Under the pieces are notes generated by a model. That model was not told where the DNA came from. It saw nothing but the letters and a program-made list of their open reading frames with translations, and did no database searches. From Sceloporus undulatus (Eukaryota > Chordata > Lepidosauria > Squamata > Phrynosomatidae), in the NCBI RefSeq assembly GCF_019175285.1, contig NC_056529.1, positions 1,598,231 through 1,662,230 on the forward strand: a stretch of DNA of 64,000 nucleotides, in the 5' to 3' direction. How positions within the stretch are numbered: the first letter of the stretch is position 1; each line of letters begins with the position of its first letter. Position numbers and translations under genes: made by a program. This document shows, in pieces, positions 38,465 through 51,469 of the stretch.

Positions 38465-41128
38465 TCAGGGTTTGTGAGGGGGGGTGCCTGGGAAGGTTTT
38501 GGGTTGGAGCCCCCTGGGCAGCTTGGGGTTGATGAAGAAGGCCTTGAGGAAGAGGTCCCGGGCGCCATGGGGTAGGTAGTGGTGGATGAAGTACATGAGG
38601 CCCAGGCCCCTCCCGGGGTAATATTTGACCAGTGGCTGGGGGGAGAGGAGGCCATCCGTGATGCTCTCCACCACTGCACTCAGATCCTCCACTGCCAGCT
38701 TCATGAAGTCCAGGAACTGCTTGTTGATCTCCTCAATGTATTCCTCCCCATAGGCCTCCAGCAGCTCTGGGGGCAAGCTGTCCACCAGCTCGTGCTTCCG
38801 CTTCTTCCAGTATTCGGGATTGCAAGAGCTGCCTGAAAGGGTTTGGTGGGAGAGAGAGTGAAGCTGAGAGGGTGGCCCTTCCCTTCCGAAGGTTCTGAGA
38901 CATGTGTATTGACCTCCCAGTTGAGAGTCTATCAATGCCTTAGGCTCAGATGGTTGAACTGGGGATTGGGACATCCAGCCGCAACTCACCCTTGGAGCCA
39001 GGAAACCCAGGGACCCCCTTCCCCTCCAGAGGAGAGGGCTGTCCTTAGAAGGATAAAGTGGGCAGGGGGCTGACCAGTCTTCCTTTGCCTCACTGCACTG
39101 AAGCTGGGAAGCAAAGGAAAGAGAGGAAGCCATGCTGGGCAGAAAGCAGGGGAGGCGCTTTGTTGAAAGGCAGCCAAGAAGCCGGTGGCTCCCATGGAGA
39201 GGACATGGCCAGGTTTTGGGTTGAACTATGATAGAGCTATCCAAGGTGCTGGGCAGGCAGGTGGGCAGGTGTCTGGGCATGCAGCGAGGAAAGGCAGCCC
39301 AGCGCCCACAGAGCTACTCCCTGCGGCAGCAAAGCAGTGTTATGCTGGCTTGATCAAAGGGACAAAATCTTTTCAACGAGAGAAAGCACAAAAGATTATT
39401 GACCTAACAAGGAGTATGTGTGCGCATGTGTGTGGGCGTTTGGCACCTTGAGACGCAGGAGGCCAAAGGGCAGGAAAGGCCAAAGCCCAGGGAGGCAAAC
39501 CCTCTGCTTTTCAGGGGTGGAAGAGCAAGAGGCCACATTTTCTTACATAAATATTAAGTGGCATCTGACTCACGGGGCGACCACTTTGCATCCTCTGCTT
39601 GCAATCTGTGCCCGCTCCCCTCAGCCCCCGATTCCAGTGCAGAGAGGCCTTCTGGGCAACATAAAAGTGTCTGGCTCCCTGGTTTGTGATCTTTGGTAAT
39701 TCCCAGTGAACCTTCACCCCTCTCTAGGGCCTTTGAGTCGTCTGTCCACTCATGGCAACCCCATGGACGCCACAGGGTTTTCTTAGGCAAGAAGACTGTG
39801 AGGTGGTTTTGCCAGAGCTGTGCCAGTTCTTTGAGTTTTTGCCTGCATTTGTAGCTTAGGCAAACAATTAAAAACAAGCCAAATCTGCATTTTGAAAGGA
39901 AATGAGCTCACAGTTCCCCTTGGTTAAGGCTTTATCATCTCAGAGATCATATGGATCAGGTTATAAAAAAGTACTGCATATACTCATGTATAACTCTAAA
40001 AATTTAGTCCAAAAATAGGCCCCCAAAACCCAACTGGACTTATCCATGGATTAATGTAAGCACTGTACTTGAACTCTTATTTAAAAAGGAACCATCTCCT
40101 GGTGAAAGGCAAGAGCGTGATCTTTCCCAGAAGCACCAACCCCTTCTATTCTCTCATCCATCCAGCCTTTATGCTTGCTGAAATTTTGTAAGTTCTTTAG
40201 CATTGTTTTCCTTTCTTTTGCCCTTTAAACTCTTTGTTGCATGCTCCTAAATTGTACCCTGAACTTACCCACAGGCCATACCAAAATCCATAATTTTGAC
40301 CCCAAAACCTGTCCTTGACTTATACATGAGGTTGACTGACAGTTGAGTACAGTAGATTCAAATGTATTGAGTAAAGGATGGAGTTGCCAAGGCTAAACAC
40401 ATTTACTTCAAAAAGGCAAAGAATAAGCGAGCCTTTGTTTGCTCCCACCTCACCCTCCATGTGTCCACCTTTCTGCCATTCAGGCCCAGATCCAGGCAGC
40501 GGAAGACTGACTCCCCGAGACCCAGAAGGGTGCCCCACCTTGCCCTGGGAGCCTCTGGCCTGACCCTGTCACCGGAGGGAGGAACGCCCTAGTCAGGCAG
40601 CCCAGCCGGTTTGCCTCTCAACCTGGATTAGCCATAAACTCAGCTGCTCACTGTGGCACAGAGCATTCCTGGCCAGGAGGCACATCACTGGGAAAGAGCA
40701 GCCTCGCCTTCTGGCCTCCTGGCTTTGCGGAGGGAGAGCCAGCCTGAGCTCCAGTCTTCAGCAGCACACATTTGAGTACGGTGGCACCCCTGCGCCTGCT
40801 AGATGCCAGCCTCCCCAGCCCTTCTCTTACCAGTCTTGAAGTACCCGGGAAAGATGACGCTCACTCGGATGCCCCACGGTGCCAGTTCACACTGGAAGGT
40901 GTCCATGAGGAGGCTGAGGGCGGCCTTGGAGGCCCCATAGCTGGCTAAACAGGGATACGGCATGTTCCCTGGCAGAAAGAAGAGGAGGAAGAGGTGGCCT
41001 TTTACCCGCATTGTGCGCCTGGGGTGGCACAGTGGCCAAAGGGGTTCCTGGACATTCCTTCCTGGCACCTAGGGTTGGATTAGGTGCTCCCCAGAGTGCC
41101 AGGCATCTAGGACTGGGCACACGTAACA

Positions 41129-41190
<62 letters not shown>

Positions 41191-44100
41191 ATGAGGGGTG
41201 TATTCTTCCCCCACCATAAGCAATCTGGGCTTAGGGCCTATCCGTCAACCGGGTGGCTGCTCAGATGGGGCCTCCTTCTCCCCCTGGCTGTACCTGCGGG
41301 GCTGCTGATGGTGACGATCCTTCCTCGCGAGGCGCGTAGTAATGGCAGCAGCCCTTTGGTCAGCTCCAAGGTGCCAAAGAAGTTCACCTCCATGCAAGTA
41401 CGGAAGTGCTGCAGGGGGGTCAGCTCGGCGTCAGCAATGGTGTCGTTGAACCCAGCATTGTTGACCAGGCCCCAGAGCCCTGAGTTTTCAAAGAAAGGGG
41501 TCAGATGGGGAAATCCAGACCCAGCTAAGGCAAACCATGTGTGTGTCTGGAGGGGGAAGGAAAGTGAGTCCCTGGGGCTTGCCGACAGAAGGCTGCCCTG
41601 TTTCTGGGAGTCTATGGGGCCTTCCTAGGGCCAGGGGTCTGCAGGAAGCCTTCCAGAGGCTGTGAACTGGATTCTGAAAGCATGAGTCTCCAACCCCAAA
41701 CCAGACTCTGCTCAGCACTCTCCTGTCCTCAGGGGCACTTCAGATATATTCTCCCCCCCCAAAGGGACCCCCGGGCTGCCTCTGGCACAGCTCTCAGATG
41801 AGCCCTAAAATCTGGTTGCATTTCCCCACTGTCTGAGTTGCTCTCTCTGCCTTTTTGCTGCCTGATGGCACTTTTTAAAAAACCACCTCTGGTTTTGTGG
41901 TTACATTTGTTCCAGCGGAAGGCCAGCCACCCCCCCCCCCCCAGGTCACCTGTCCCAGCCGTCTGGGCCTTGATGAAGCGCAGGGCCTCCTGGATGTCCT
42001 CCGCTTTGGTCAGGTCCATCTGCAGCAGGGTCAGCTGAGGGGAGCAGCACTGGCGGAGCTCCTGGGCCCCAGGGCTCTGCAAGTCCAGCACAGTGGCGAA
42101 GACCCTCAGGCCCAGCGCGTCCAGATGCCGGGCAGCCGCCTTCCCAAAACCGGAGTCGCACCCTGCAGAGCAGCAACCAAGGGGAAAGGTTGGCAAGGAC
42201 TCAGCCCAGTTCCTCACCTCATTCCCCTGCCTCCACTCTTGAGCAGCTTCAGTCCTCAGTCAGCAATAGACCCATCGTCTTGATCTACTTAAAAAGTAAC
42301 CAAGCCTCCCTCTTCCTCTTCCTCGGTTCTTTTGTGGTCTTTTCTACCCAAAGGCAAAGGCCTCCCCTGGCTTAAAACACTGTAGCGGGGGGGGGCTCAC
42401 TGCCACAAACCCCTTCCATGTTTGGTCTTCCCTCCAAGATGGTCTCTGCAACAGGAAGGAATTTGCTCCATGTGAGAAAGAGGAAGGGGCTGCAGGGAAT
42501 GCCATTTGAGGCCTTGGGCTCCAGTCCCTAGTCTCCTTCCCAGGCCTGGTAGCATGTGGGCTGGTAGCCCTGGCCACCACGGGTGCCACAGGTGCCACAG
42601 AGCAGGAGGGACTTTGGCTCTGCCAGACCTGGGCTTTTCCATTGCTGCCCCAGCTGCAGCCTGTCAGCGTGCTTTGAGAAAGGGAAACAAAACATAGCGC
42701 TTATCTTGCAAGCTGTCACGCAAAGGGTGGCTCTAAAAATAGCCTTCATGGCTGCCAACCTGCCCAGGTGGGTGGCACGCCATTAACGCTGCTGGTTTGA
42801 AGCAGGTCTCTGTGGCCAGAGACAGACAAGTGTGTCCCCTGAGCTCCCCCTCTCAACTGGATCAACTGGGGCAGGAGGGAGGACTATTCTTGAGTGGGTG
42901 GTCCAGAGCCCCATCCCACCCCGAGACAACATCTTCCTTTGTTGCCCACAGAGCTGGCGGTGTTCGGCAGCACAGCTGTCCTCCTTTATGGGCCTTAATT
43001 ATGACTATGGTGTGTCAACTCTGTGCATAGCATGTGAGGAGCATTGCAAGGCAAGGTGGCACCTGAGTCTGCCATTCCTGCAGAGCATGAAGCACTGGGA
43101 CCCTCATCTGCTGACCAATCCATACCAACATGCAGGTCCCCCGGGCGCATTTGCTTCCACAAGACACCAAGACAGAAGCCCCGGGGCCTGTACTGGGGGG
43201 AGGCTGCCAGGGTTTTGAGACATTGCTGGGGGTGGGAATGGAAGGCCCCCTCCCCACCTGTGGGTCACTCCAGGGCTCCTTCCCAAGCCAGGCACCTCCT
43301 GCTTCTGCCCTACCCCATTAACTCCTCTTTTGCTCTTTATCTCTCCTCCCCATCATGGCATCCAGAACCCGCTCTCCAGCCAGGAGGGCTCCCAGGGCTC
43401 TGTCTACAGGTGACCAGGGCCTGCTGCCCTCAGGGACTCGCTCACACCCACAGAGGATGCCCGCATCCCACGGCTGACCCCCACCAGGCCTTTCTTCCTT
43501 TCCCTCCCACTTCTGACCTGAGCAGATGGTGCCTTTCATCCAGGGCCTCAAACCAACTGCTGGCCCTACCTGAGGAGACCCACCCGCTCTGCTGGACCTG
43601 CTCCAGTTGGGGCTGGTGGCTGGACCTAGGGCTGGGAGAAGACTTCCCCTGAAAAGCCCCATCAAGACCCCCAGCTGGAAGATAGGAACGGTTTGGGCAC
43701 CGGTTGCAGCAGATTGAACCCACAAAAGCTGGCACAATGACAGAAAGGTGTTAGTCAACAAGGTGCCGCAAGACCCTGTTTTTTGCAGCAGAGTCCCTGC
43801 CCCTCGGGTTTTCAGCCAGGAAACAGGAACCACCCCAAGAACGTCTGTAAAGGGAAACTCATGACTTAGCCACACACACAAATGTCTCCTACTGTTTCTT
43901 GTGGAGAGCAGCACTTGCTACTTGCTTTTGCAGCTTTGCTTGGGGACCCTACAGATTTCATTTTGACAGATGGAGGGGGGCAGCAAGGTCACAAGGGGAA
44001 GGAGACTCCCCCCCCCCCCGTGCCCTCCTGTGTGCTCCAGGCAGGTCCAGCAGCCCTCCCGGATGGAAGAAGAGGGCCTGGGCCCTGGCATGGCATGGCA

Positions 44101-47100
44101 TGGCCTGGCCTGGGTTGTCCCTTCCCTTCGGTCCAGCAAAAGTAAGACCTCCTGCCCAGGAGAAAAGTTATTCTCTCTGACTGACACATGCACACTTTTG
44201 CTGCAGGCAGGACTGAGAAGGAGAGGTCAGAAAAAAGGGATGCGAACGCTCCCCCGCAGCCGCAGCCTTCCCCTCCCCATGGGCTGCTGCCAGCAGGGTA
44301 CAGGCTGTTCTCCTGGGCTGTGCTGATGGCCCAGCTGATAGCTGCCTTTCCCAGAGATTGCAAACCCCCTGCAGGTTTATGGCCACATTAACCATTAACA
44401 GTCATGACACTCACCAAGAAGGATGAGGTGTGCTGGGCAGGGCGGTTGTGCACACACAGGCGCACATGTGGAAGGGCACAAACACAATCACAAAGAGAGA
44501 GAGAGAAACAGGGCCCGCAAGAGTCGTCTCCAGCTCGGGGAAGGGGTCAATGCTTTCCTTCTGTGGCCAAAATGCTGCTGGGAAGCCAGAGATCAATGGC
44601 TAGTTTCTAAATAAGTGTCTTGACCTGTTTGGAGGCCTTTATGGCTTTTTTAAAAAAGGCCACCCATTAACCCACCTCTCCAGACCCAAGCGAAGGCATG
44701 GGAAACAGGTGGGGTGGGGAGAGGGTAGCCATCCTAAGAAGGGGGCTGATGCCAAGCCTGGTCCTAAGGCCGCTTCCTGCTCTGCCCAGGCACCCTCACC
44801 CCCCTTCAGTCTGCCAACTGGGGCAAAGGGAGGGCCACCTCGAAGGAGGGAGGGATGAAGATCCCATGTGTCAAGCTGAGAGGTGAACATGCAGCACCTG
44901 CACGTCACTTTCCCAGAGAATATCTATGGCTCAGAAGCAACAGAAAGACAAAAATGTGGAGGGAGGACGTACAAACATTAGGGGCAACATTTGAATAGTA
45001 TGCAATGGGAAGAAAGCCATAAAGCAACCACAGAAGCCTTAACCTAGGGGTCTCATGCAAGAATCTCCTTACTTCATTTGGATGGTGCTTTGGAGGCGAG
45101 GTCCCCACAGCCCTGGGCCTAAATTGGTGTATTAGAAGAGCAGTCTGCCTTGTTTGCTTGCCAAACTCTAGAAAGGGTGCTGTGATGGGTACAAGGGGAA
45201 GGTGCATGGAATAGCCCCCTTCCTCAGGACCCAGGAGGGGTCTGGCTGGCGTTGGCCCCCAGCTCTGAAGCAGATGGCTGCGAAAGGCTGGGGTGCCAGT
45301 GTCCCCTGCCCCAAGCCAGGTTGCCCTGCACAAGCCCCCCTTGAAGCCCAGTGGACTAGGCCTCGGAGAGGAAGGGTCGGGAGAGGGAGGGACAGGGAGA
45401 GCCCCTCCCCTGCAGGCTTTCTCTTACCCCAAACCCCAAGAAGGAGACCTGTCCAAGGTGCCGCTGGAGGAGCAAGAGCTTTTGTCCCCTGGGGCTGCAG
45501 AAGAAGGGACAAAGTGGAGCTCAAGGCAGCCCTGGGGCCCCGCAGGGCCCTGCGCCAAACGAGAGCCCCCAGGCCCTCCTCTGCTGGGAAGGCCTGAGAG
45601 CTTCAATATCTGGAGGGATGTCAGGCTGAGGATGGAGCGAGCTTGTTTCCTTCTGCTCCGGAGACCAGGACACAGAGCAATGGATGCGAGCCACAGGGGA
45701 AGGGAGTCCAAATCAACATTAGGAAGACCTTCCTGGCAGTAAGGGCTGTTTGACAGTGGAAGATGCTCTCTTGGAGGATAGTGGAGCCTCCTTTTTGGAG
45801 GTCTCGAAACAGAGTCTGGATGGCCCTCTGTCAGAGGTGCTTTGATTGTGAGTTCCTGCATGGTAGGAGAAGGGGGTTGGACTGGATCAGGGCCATTCTT
45901 GGGGTCTACGATTCTATGATTCTGATTCGATGAGAGCGATGGAGGCCAGAGGATGCTGAGCCACGCTCTGGAAGAAAAGGGACTGGGAATGGCCAGAGGC
46001 CACACTGCTGTCCTTGGAGCCGACGCACTCTAACACAGACACACAGGCAGAACTGGGCATTGGGGGGAGGGCAGCAGGAGACAAGACGGAAGCCCTAGAG
46101 CAGGGAATCAGCTCTGCGGTCAAACCACCAGCCCCGGGCCTTGAGAAAGGCAAAAGGCTGGGGAGCTGGCCAGAAGTGCCACAGGTGCTCCCTTCACCAC
46201 CAGCTGGGCCAAAAGAGGTGCCTTGTGCCTCAAGGCAAGCCCCCAGGGGTCCTGAACTGGGGGGGAGGCACCTGTTCCAGGAATGCCATTCCCCCCACCC
46301 TCACCCCAAAAGGCTGCATACAGAGTACAAGGAGGTCTCGCAAGGGGACCTGGGAAAGGATGCTCAAGAGTGGCCCTCTGCAGCCTCCTTGGCACACCTG
46401 AGTACCCAGGGAGAACACGGCTCCCCGTGAGAAGGAGAGGCCAAGGGAGCCGAGAGGGTGAGCCCCTGCCAGGCCACCCCAGGGCTGCCTTTCCTCCAGG
46501 AGGACAAACCGAGGGAGGGAGAGAGAGAGAGAGAGACCCACATCCTTGCTTTGGGAGGCTGGAGGTGAACCGTGCAGCTGAGATGCCCGGCAGGCCAAGA
46601 ACACGGAATGTTTTACTATGGTTAACTGGCATAAGCCGCCATGACTCCCAAACTCTCCCAAGACAGGATGCCAGCAGACCATCCCCGCCGCCTGCGACCC
46701 ACCCACCGCCTCAGAGCCAGGCCCAGGGGGGGAAGTCTGGCAACCGAGGCGCTGCTGGGCCCCTTTGGCCTCTTCTATCGCCCCTTGGCACTGGGGAGGG
46801 GGGCACTTGGCACTCCTCCTCCACCCCCCCGCCTCGGTCCCACTTGTCCCAAGGGGTCTGGCTCAAGGCAAGGCGGCGTTGTCCTGACCTTGGGGGCGGG
46901 GGAGGCAGCCCAAGTGGGGATCGATGAAACTTCAGCTGGGCAAGACGATGTGGGCAAGGAGACAGTATGAGGGGACCTTTGAAAAGCTGCCGAGAAAGTA
47001 ACTTTGTCAAGCCAAAAAGACTCAGGGGACAAATCTGTGAGTGGCCATAAGTCCTGCCTTTGGAGGAAGAAGGCGGCCTGGTCTGGTCTGTAGGGTTTGT

Positions 47101-48832
47101 GGTCAGGAGGGGAGGGGGCTTCAGGCGGCCTGGGGAAGGGGGCGGCAGGGCCTGAAAGGAGTTTCAGGCAGACAGACCCCAGAGGAGGAGGGCTTTGGGG
47201 GAAGACTGGGGGGGAAGTCAGGCCTTTGGTCCCCAGGCCTGCCTTAGATCAAGTCCTTCCAGCAACCAAGAGCCCTGACCAAGAACACTCTTGCCAGCCT
47301 CGTTGCGGAAGCGGCCCTCGCCCACTTCCCCAGCAGAGGACAACCCCCCCAAAGCAAAAGGCCCCATAACTCTCTTTAGCCTCTCCTTCTGTCAGGATGT
47401 CGCCCTGAAATTAGTTCATGGGGACAGATGATGGCAATCCGCTGCCAGGAGCAGTTAGGGCGAAGGCGAAGGCGACGCAACCGTCGGGTCTCAGGTGGTA
47501 CTCCTGCCAGTCCCCCCTCACAAGCCCCCATTAACAAGGGGAAAGGGGGGCAAGGAGGGCACGTCCATCAGTCAGTGACAGCCAGGGAACTTTCTGGCAG
47601 CATGGCAGCTGCAGCCTGGCAGGAGAGGGCCTTCTCTCTTGGTTTTGGGCTCAGGAGAGGGTTCACTGGCCTTTGGGCCAAGGGGTGGCTAAGGACCCCG
47701 ACCCAGGCAGCCCAGCCTGTCCCTTGCCACCGCTGTCCATGGTGATGCCCCCTGGTGCCCCTTCTCTGGGGGGGGGGGGAAGGTGCCTGGCACAGGATCT
47801 GGGCGAGAGAGAAAGAGGGGGGAGGGTCTCCAGGGATGCTTGGGGGTTCCCTCCCCGCCAAAGAGGCAGGCAACCACAAACCCTCTCCGCCTCCCTTCCT
47901 CGCGCCCCCGTGGAACTGCGAGGAAGGCGGTTCCGGGCAGCACCGAGGGTCGGAGGATGGGTCTGCCCCCCCCTCGGCTCCCAGGCCCACACCAAGCGGA
48001 GGAGGAGGGTTTGCCAAGGCTCTTGCCAAAAGCCCGCTCCTGCTCAGCCACCGGGCCCCAGGGCTCCGAGGGAAGCCCCCTCCAAGCAGCCCTGCCCCGG
48101 GACCTTTCGGGAAGAAAGGCCAGGACTCCAGGGGGTTTCCCTAGTCAAGGGGGCAGCCCCGGCCCCCTCCGAAGCGGTCAGTGGGGACCCTCCGGCGCCA
48201 GCCCTCTTCCTCGCTGCGAAAGTGCCCCCCCCCCCAGGCTCAGGGTCGGAGGAGCCCGGTGGCCAAGTCCCTCGCTCCGGAGGGAGCCTCGCCTGGGTCA
48301 CTCCTTCTGGGCCGGGTCTCCAGCCCCAGGGACCACCAAGCCCCCTCCCCCGGAAAACTCCGGGGAGAAGCGAGAAGCCTTGCCCTGCTGCTGCTGCTGC
48401 TGCTGCTGTTGCTTCTGCCGGCGCCACGTGCCTCCAAAGGAGAGAAGAAGCCGGCAGCAGCAGCAGCAGCAGGAGAGAGCCCCGATGACCCAGAGCCGGC
48501 CCCGCAGCAGCCCCGGCCGACCGGAGCGACTCACCGGTGAGCAGGACGGCGCGGCCTCGGGCGGCGGCGCGGGGTTCCCTGGCGGGGCGCGGGAGGGCGG
48601 CCCAGGCGGCCAGGGCGGCCAGGGCGGCGGCCAGAGGCGCCGGGAGCAGCAGGGCGCGGGCCAGGCCCTGGGAGGCCACCGCCGCCAGCCCCAGGCGCAG
48701 CGCCAGCCCCCGGCTCAGACCTCTCGGCGCCGCCCACCGCAGCCCCCGCACGACACCCGCCGCCCAGGCCGCCGCCGCCGCCCCCAGCCCCAGCCCCACA
48801 GGAGGAGGACTCCGCGGGCCAAGCGCCTCCAT
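38465..48832 (-). CDS. HSD11B2: 11-beta-hydroxysteroid dehydrogenase type 2, complete, five exons
   Basis: This is an NAD-dependent ER short-chain dehydrogenase that oxidises cortisol/corticosterone to inactive 11-keto forms and protects the mineralocorticoid receptor. Exons on the minus strand are 48535-48832, 41950-42162, 41294-41479, 40831-40968 and 38465-38832; phases agree and give 400 aa (405 in human). Exon 1 encodes an Ala/Leu-rich membrane-anchoring N-terminus and begins the cofactor loop TGCDSGFGK, which is completed in exon 2. Exon 3 has GLVNNAG and ends with the catalytic Ser in ISSPAG (Ser230). Exon 4 holds YGASK (Tyr243, Lys247), 13 residues after the Ser as in human HSD11B2. 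Exon 5 has [16 protein letters not shown], as in human. Intron 1 is 6.4 kb. It converges with ATP6V0D1, the human arrangement. Confidence 0.96.
39725..39870 (-). mobile_element. SINE 3' fragment, reverse
   Basis: The plus strand shows TTGAGTCGTCTGTCCACTCA, TGGCAACCCCATGGA, CAGGGTTTTCTTAGGCAAGA and GGTTTTGCCAG. This is the reverse of the SINE body shared with 6.5, 26.6 and 62.4 kb. It is in HSD11B2 intron 4. Confidence 0.7.
39970..40345. mobile_element. Probable MITE with ACTCATGTATAA-type ends
   Basis: The left end TACTGCATATACTCATGTAT and the inverted right end (TACTGTACTCAACTG, then CCTCATGTATAAGTC) are related. AAAATAGGCCCCCAAAACC on the left and TTTTGACCCCAAAACC on the right are further shared parts. 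This looks like a decayed DNA transposon known from reptile genomes; no target duplication was confirmed. Confidence 0.4.
41132..41189. repeat. (GT)18(GA)11 compound microsatellite
   Basis: A GT run to about 41168 passes directly into a GA run; it lies in HSD11B2 intron 3. Confidence 0.95.
42163..45594 (-). other. HSD11B2 intron 1, 3' half, no element recognised
   Basis: Long intronic stretch with short low-complexity tracts (GGCAT repeats near 44088-44108, GA run near 44496). No exon or transposon was recognised. Confidence 0.45.
45595..45925 (+). mobile_element. CR1 LINE 3' end
   Basis: It carries GAGCGAGCTTGTTTCCTTCT, AGGAAGACCTTCCTGGCAGT, GACTGGATCAGGGCCATTCT and the terminal ACGATTCTATGATTCTGATT octamer region. 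It lies antisense in HSD11B2 intron 1. Confidence 0.82.
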
Positions 48833-49110
48833 CCTTCCCGCCCGAGGAGGACCAGGAGCAGGAGAGAGCAGGAGGCGTCGGGGCCCCCGCCAGCCCCGCT
48901 GAGCTCTGCCGGCCGCCGGCCCCGTCGGGCTTAAGAAGGGCCAGCGGGCGGAGCCGGCGCGAGCCTCCTTCCCTCCCTCCCTCCCTCCCTCCCTCCCTCC
49001 TGGCCGCAAGGTTCCCGGCCCCGTCCAGCCCCACGGAGCCAGCCTCCCTGGCAGGGCCAGCCCCGGGCATCAGCACCCTCCTGCTCCTGCTCCTGCTCCC
49101 TCTTCCAAGG
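48833..49110 (-). promoter_or_regulatory. HSD11B2: CpG-rich HSD11B2 promoter region
   Basis: GC-rich sequence directly upstream of the HSD11B2 start with a (CCTC)n tract at 48966-49001. No clear TATA box is seen, in line with the CpG-island promoter of the mammalian gene. Position is the only firm evidence. Confidence 0.45.
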
Positions 49111-50984
49111 GGGCATTGGCCCAGAGGCATAAGGGAGGGCGAGGAGGAAGGGAGAGTCCCTGCACGGCTGGAAGGGGTGGGCTGGATGGCCTGGGTCTCT
49201 CCCAGTGCTACCATTCCATGACGCTATGGAAAGGAGGCTGCCCGCGAACCTTGCCCAAAGCCCCGGGGCGCCTCGGCCGAGCAGCCCCTCGGAGCAGCCT
49301 CCTCGGGCCAAGAAGGCGCTGCCCCGGAACTCTGGGCCTCCAGCTGCCCGGAGACCGCTTCTCCCTTTCCCATCTGGAGAGGGGCCTGGCAGGAGGAAGC
49401 AAGCATCTTGGGGAAACCTCTGGAAAGCGCTTTCCAGCGCCTTCTGGAAGGGGCCCATCCTTCCAGCCCCTCCACCTGCCTTGCCATCTCCCTTTTGGGA
49501 GCCGAAGGGGCTTCCCCCCTTTCTCCCCGTGTTGCTCCCCGGACAGGACCGGCGGGGCACTCGGGGAGCTGCCCTTGCTGCTTTCCGGCCTCTTGCAGAG
49601 CCCCAGCCCCAGCCTTTCCCCGCTCAGCCTCCAGGCCTCCCCCCCTCCTCCTGGAGGCTCCAAGGCGGCCTTCTTCACCCTCCTCCTCCTCCCCAAGCCC
49701 TCTGCCCCACCGCCATCCCCAGTTCCCACCCTCCAGCCCCAAAGGATCGCCTTGTCTGCCGGCCTCAGCGCTTCCAATGACCGCGGAGGGTTCGCGGATG
49801 AACGGATGCGAGAGCTGGGCAGTGAAGGAAGGCGATCGAGGAAGAAGCCCTGCTCTTTTGGGAAGTCTTGCTGGAAAAGAGGCCGAGGCCATTGAGGATG
49901 GCAAGAGGCATCCAATGGGTCTCGGAAAGGCCAAGCCACGGGGACCGAAGGGAGGCAGCAGCCCCTGGGAAGGCCATCATGCCGGGGAAGGGGAAAGGGC
50001 TCCGCCAGGGAGACGGGGGGGGGGGGCTCTCTTCCAAGGGATCGACTGGGAAGCAGCTAGGGACAGCAGCAGCAGCAGCTCAGTGCTTCGCTTGGGCAGC
50101 ATGGGGCAAAGAGAGATTTCTGCCGCAAATGGCTCCTCCTGGGAGATGGAGCAAGCAGCGCAGGCTCAGAGTGCCCCGCAGCGTCTGGCATGACCGACCG
50201 GGTGCCAGGCTCCCTTGGTGACCACTGCTCCTGCCCAGCTGCCCACCCAGCCGCAGCCGGCCGCATTCCTGATGCTATGGGTCTCTCCAGGGGAAGGGCC
50301 GCTCGGCCTCTGGATTAACCATTAATTCTGGGCCAGATAGGCATCGCCAGGGCATGGAAACCATCCACCTGAATTAGAGCCCCTGGCACTGAGGGGGAAG
50401 GGGGTCCGGCAATCGCCAGCCTCATGGCCAGGGAGGCCGAAGTGGCCGCAGGGAGATGGAGTGAACAGGCCTGGGCCTCCCAAGGGCCTTGGAGCAGAGG
50501 AAGAGGAGGAGGAGGGGACAGTTAAGGTTGAAATGGTTGCAGTCGGCCAAGGACAGCGCGGTCAAGACCCCCTTGAACCTCTTGAGCAAAACCAGATGAA
50601 ATGAAGCATCTGCCATGTGGCCAATGTCTTGACAATGATGCGAGGAAGAAATGCTAAGGCCTTCAAAGTCTCTCCTCTAGTTGTGATGCTCAGCTTCCTG
50701 TGTTAAAACTTATGTTCACACAATTGACAAACCCCCTGAATAACTGCAGTCAAGAAACTGGCTTTCGGACGATGTGTTGCGATGGACAGAGCAGCAAAGC
50801 AGTTTTGGGCCTTTACCTTCCAGTAAACCTGGAGAAGTTGAATTTTATTTCTGCATATTAGCAACTGCTGCAGTCTGCCACTTGCTTTCCCCCCAAGTTT
50901 GCTTAAAGAAGGAAACCTAGAAGCTTCTTGTGAGAATTGTCCCATTCTGCGCAGTAATGCCTCTCTCCTCCTTCCTTTCAAGAG
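49111..50984. other. HSD11B2-FHOD1 spacer, 5' part, CpG-rich then plain
   Basis: The first kilobase is GC-rich with many overlapping open frames and no conserved protein. A perfect 16-base palindrome TGGAAAGCGCTTTCCA lies at 49431-49446. No gene was recognised. Confidence 0.45.
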
Positions 50985-51185
50985 TGTACAAGTTTTGCAC
51001 AGACTATGGGCCCAAGCAATGTGATGCTGCAGCAAGGAAGGTGAATGCGATCTTCACCTGCATTAAGAGAGGCACGCTTTCCAAGGTGAATGAAGTCATA
51101 GTCCCACCGAAATCTGTGCCGCATCTTAAGAAGGACATAGAAAGTGTGAAAACTGCAGGAAGGAACATCGAGAATTATCTTAATA
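50985..51185 (+). mobile_element. CR1-type LINE fragment with internal deletion
   Basis: Translation gives GPKQCDAAARKVNAIFTCIK, LSKVNEVIVPP and HLKKDIESVKTA. These match the CR1 ORF2 region after the RT core (QQCDAAAKKANAILGCIKR, SREVIVPLYS, KKDIEKLE) with a stretch lost between the last two. Confidence 0.65.
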
Positions 51186-51265
51186 CAGTATGCAGATGGC
51201 ATGGTATTACTGGCAGAAGATAGGAAAGACATGGCACACCTATTGAGCTCTGCATTTGGGGGTGA
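51180..51265 (+). mobile_element. Possible RTE-type LINE RT scrap
   Basis: The frame reads IQYADGMVLLAEDRKDMAHL, resembling the YADD catalytic box of RTE/BovB-type reverse transcriptases with the second Asp changed. It abuts the CR1 piece in an order that one CR1 could not give. Short, so tentative. Confidence 0.35.
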
Positions 51266-51469
51266 GCAGGCCCTGCTGTGGAGGGCTAGCACCCCTCTCT
51301 GCTGCTTGTGGGGGTCCAGGGCCTGCCAGGCCCCTGCCTCATCCTTGGACAGAGGGGCACCTGGGGCACTGCCAAAGACCGGGGGCTGGTAGGCAATGGC
51401 CAGAGCCTTCCTCCTCCTCCTGCGCCATTCTGCATCTGTTGCAAAAACAAGCCCCAAACTGTGTGGGGG

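Noticed and set aside
47783-48934. 383-codon open frame on the plus strand
   Set aside because: It is the antisense shadow of HSD11B2 exon 1 and its CpG island, rich in Arg/Gln/Pro.
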